NCBI GenBank assembly: GCA_029932035.1
Contig: JAOZQV010000014.1
Span: 1-5,981, forward strand
Length of the DNA stretch: 5,981 bases
Direction: 5' to 3'
Origin: Deltaproteobacteria bacterium
GTDB taxonomy: Bacteria > Desulfobacterota > DSM-4660 > Desulfatiglandales > Desulfatiglandaceae
The first letter of the stretch is position 1, and every line of letters starts with the position of its first letter. The notes beneath the pieces are model-generated. The model ran no database searches. It worked only from the letters and a program-made list of their open reading frames with translations, and had not been told where the DNA came from. Below, piece after piece: positions 4,240 through 5,981 of this stretch. The translations under genes and the position numbers were made by a program.

Positions 4240-4680
4240 ATGAAGATCAATGAGCTTTCGCCCGCTGAGGGTTCCAGAAAGAAGAGAAAGAGAGTTGGAA
4301 GAGGCCCCGGATCAGGACATGGAAAGACCTGTTGCAGGGGCCACAAGGGGCAAAGGTCTCGTTCTGGCGGGGGGGTGCGGCCCGGCTTTGAGGGTGGGCA
4401 GATGCCTCTTCACAGGCGGCTTCCCAAGAGGGGTTTTACCAATATGTTTAGAAAAGAGTATAATATCCTCAATGTGGAGGATTTGAACCGGTTTGAGCCG
4501 GATGCTTTGCTTGACGCAGAGGCCTTTAAACAGGCCGGACTGATCAAGAAGATGATGGATGGGATTAAGCTGTTGGGGACTGGGGAGATTACCCACCCGG
4601 TTGTTGTAAGGATACAGAAGATTAGCAAGACAGCTAAGGAAAAGGTCGAGGCTGCCGGCGGTAAGGTTGAGCTAATATAG
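4240..4680 (+). CDS. rplO: 50S ribosomal protein L15
   Basis: L15 binds 23S rRNA and acts late in large-subunit assembly. From the ATG at 4240 the product is 146 residues, the family norm. The N-terminus MKINELSPAEGSRKKRKRVG leads to GRGPGSGHGKTCCRGHKGQR (21-39 region), then GGGVRPGFEGGQMPLHRRLP and KRGF (to about 66). This glycine- and arginine-rich extension threads into rRNA. The C-terminal domain ends with KTAKEKVEAAGGKVELI, the usual L15 finish. An upstream in-frame TTG at 4207 lies inside rpmD and would add eleven unconserved residues, so it is rejected. The upstream site is G-rich (GGGGA at 4229-4233, 6 nt before ATG) but not a strong consensus, and coupling to rpmD, 16 nt away, is plausible. 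The vicinal cysteines C31-C32 replace the commoner AG or similar. Confidence 0.97.
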   Translation: MKINELSPAEGSRKKRKRVGRGPGSGHGKTCCRGHKGQRSRSGGGVRPGFEGGQMPLHRRLPKRGFTNMFRKEYNILNVEDLNRFEPDALLDAEAFKQAGLIKKMMDGIKLLGTGEITHPVVVRIQKISKTAKEKVEAAGGKVELI

Positions 4681-4704
4681 TTATGAGCGGAACGAGATAG
4701 GCAT

Positions 4705-5981
4705 ATGATCGGTGGCATTCAAAATATTACCAAGATACCGGAGTTAAGGAAGAAGATCCTCTTTACACTCCTTATGCTTGCTGTTTATCGAGTAGGGTGT
4801 CATATTCCAACCCCCGGGATAGATGGAACAGCCTTGGCAGCCTTTTTCAGCTCAAAACAAGGAACCCTTTTTGGTCTCTTTGATATGTTTTCCGGTGGTG
4901 CGCTGAGTCAGATGTCTGTGATGGCCTTGGGTATCATGCCATATATCAGCGCTTCTATTATATTAGAGCTCATGACGGTTGTGGTGCCTTACCTTGAAAA
5001 GCTGAAAAAGGAGGGCGAGCAGGGACGAAAAAAGATAACACAATATACCCGTTACGGCACAGTCCTCTTAAGTATTATCCAGGGCTTTGGTATTGCCGTC
5101 GGTCTTGAAAATATGACCAGCCCGGGTGGAGCGATGATCGTGCCTGTCGGGGGCTGGGGCTTTAGACTTCTTACTGTAATCACTCTTACTGCCGGGACCT
5201 CCTTTCTGATGTGGTTAGGAGAGCAGATAACTGAAAGAGGGATTGGGAATGGGATTTCACTCATAATTTTTTCCGGTATTGTTGCCGGGTTTCCGGTGGG
5301 TGTTGCAAACAGTTTTAGACTGATGAGCACTGGTGAAGTTACCCCCTTTTTCATGGCGCTGATAGTTGCACTCATGATTGGCGTGATTGGCGCCATTGTT
5401 TTTGTTGAAAGGGGCCAAAGAAGGATACCGGTTCAATACGCCAAGAGAGTGATTGGCCGCAAGATGTATGGCGGGCAGAGCACGCATCTTCCGTTAAAGG
5501 TCAATACTGCGGGTGTGATTCCTCCAATTTTTGCCTCCTCCATTATTATGTTTCCCGCGACCATAGCCAATTTTCTGAGTGTTGATGAATATCCATGGCT
5601 TCAACATGTTGTTAATGCCTTAAATCCTGGGCATATAATCTATACGCTAATATATGTGACCTTCATATTTTTCTTTTGCTATTTCTACACGGCTGTGCAT
5701 TTCAACCCGGTTGATGTTGCCGATAATATGAAAAGATCAGGGGGATTTATCCCGGGAATCAGGCCTGGCAAGAATACGGCTGAATATATTGATCGAGTAT
5801 TAACGAGATTGACCTTCTCGGGCGCTCTGTATGTTTCGGCTGTTTGTGTCTTGCCCAATATCCTGATCTATCAGCTGCATGTTCCATTTTATTTTGGTGG
5901 AACCGCGCTGCTGATTGTGGTCGGCGTTGCAATGGATACCACAAACCAGATAGAGTCTCATATGCTGACCCGGCATTATGA
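4705..5981 (+). CDS. secY: Preprotein translocase subunit SecY, 3' end cut by window
   Basis: SecY forms the protein-conducting channel of the SecYEG translocon in the cytoplasmic membrane. The open frame gives 425 complete codons with no stop; only about the last 10-15 residues should be missing. It opens MIGGIQNITKIPELRKKI, with TM1 about 18-34 and YRVGCHIPTPGID. The plug and TM2 follow with signature GIMPYISASIILELM (76-90). Signature LGEQITERGIGNGIS is at 171-185. The cytosolic C4 loop ERGQRRIPVQYAKR begins at 235, and the C5 loop from about 334 contains GIRPG, whose R353 corresponds to functionally important R357 of E. coli. Ten hydrophobic segments are discernible, TM10 at about 398-415. 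The start is supported by the family N-terminus; its Shine-Dalgarno sequence is weak. It lies 24 nt after rplO. Confidence 0.97.
   Translation, partial: MIGGIQNITKIPELRKKILFTLLMLAVYRVGCHIPTPGIDGTALAAFFSSKQGTLFGLFDMFSGGALSQMSVMALGIMPYISASIILELMTVVVPYLEKLKKEGEQGRKKITQYTRYGTVLLSIIQGFGIAVGLENMTSPGGAMIVPVGGWGFRLLTVITLTAGTSFLMWLGEQITERGIGNGISLIIFSGIVAGFPVGVANSFRLMSTGEVTPFFMALIVALMIGVIGAIVFVERGQRRIPVQYAKRVIGRKMYGGQSTHLPLKVNTAGVIPPIFASSIIMFPATIANFLSVDEYPWLQHVVNALNPGHIIYTLIYVTFIFFFCYFYTAVHFNPVDVADNMKRSGGFIPGIRPGKNTAEYIDRVLTRLTFSGALYVSAVCVLPNILIYQLHVPFYFGGTALLIVVGVAMDTTNQIESHMLTRHY

Noticed and set aside
4250..4486. Plus-strand frame of 78 codons inside rplO
   Set aside because: It is an out-of-frame shadow of L15; the arginine/glycine-rich codons of the L15 N-terminus keep it open.
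1..5981. A novel defence, mobile or biosynthetic system in the window
   Set aside because: Every coding frame is a recognised spc-operon gene in canonical order; no additional gene, insertion sequence, array or RNA gene could be supported.

Overview
The window is one stretch of a bacterial ribosomal-protein operon of the S10-spc type, with every gene on the + strand. The order is rpsQ(3' end)-rplN-rplX-rplE-rpsN-rpsH-rplF-rplR-rpsE-rpmD-rplO-secY(5' part), the canonical bacterial spc order. All twelve reading frames look intact apart from the two cut by the window edges. I see no foreign gene, mobile element, tRNA, CRISPR array or phage sequence.

The organism is a bacterium of moderate GC. 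S14 is the short zinc-ribbon (C+) form of 61 residues, L24 carries two CxxC pairs, and L5, L15 and SecY read like those of Desulfobacterota (former Deltaproteobacteria). The phylum is an inference from protein style; only a database search could settle it.

Layout: 1-176 is the end of S17. 198-566 is L14. 627-956 is L24, with a GTG start. 957-991 is a five-unit heptanucleotide tandem repeat that begins on the first base after the L24 stop. 1053-1592 is L5, with a TTG start in the loop of a hairpin. 1622-1807 is S14 (TTG). 1879-2277 is S8. 2287-2303 is a perfect GC-rich hairpin. 2324-2863 is L6, 2958-3326 L18, 3458-3955 S5 (TTG), 4047-4223 L30, 4240-4680 L15, and 4705 to the edge is SecY, lacking only its last residues.

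The genes supply small- and large-subunit proteins for ribosome assembly plus the central channel of the Sec translocon. They are presumably one transcript: I see no convincing internal promoter or intrinsic terminator. The unusual part is the non-coding sequence. Several gaps are long for this operon (60, 96, 71, 94, 131 and 91 nt) and hold a heptad repeat, hairpins and short overlapping reading frames. The best regulatory candidate is the folded rplE start region, which lies where S8 represses the E. coli spc operon. I found no evidence of an undescribed multi-gene system here.
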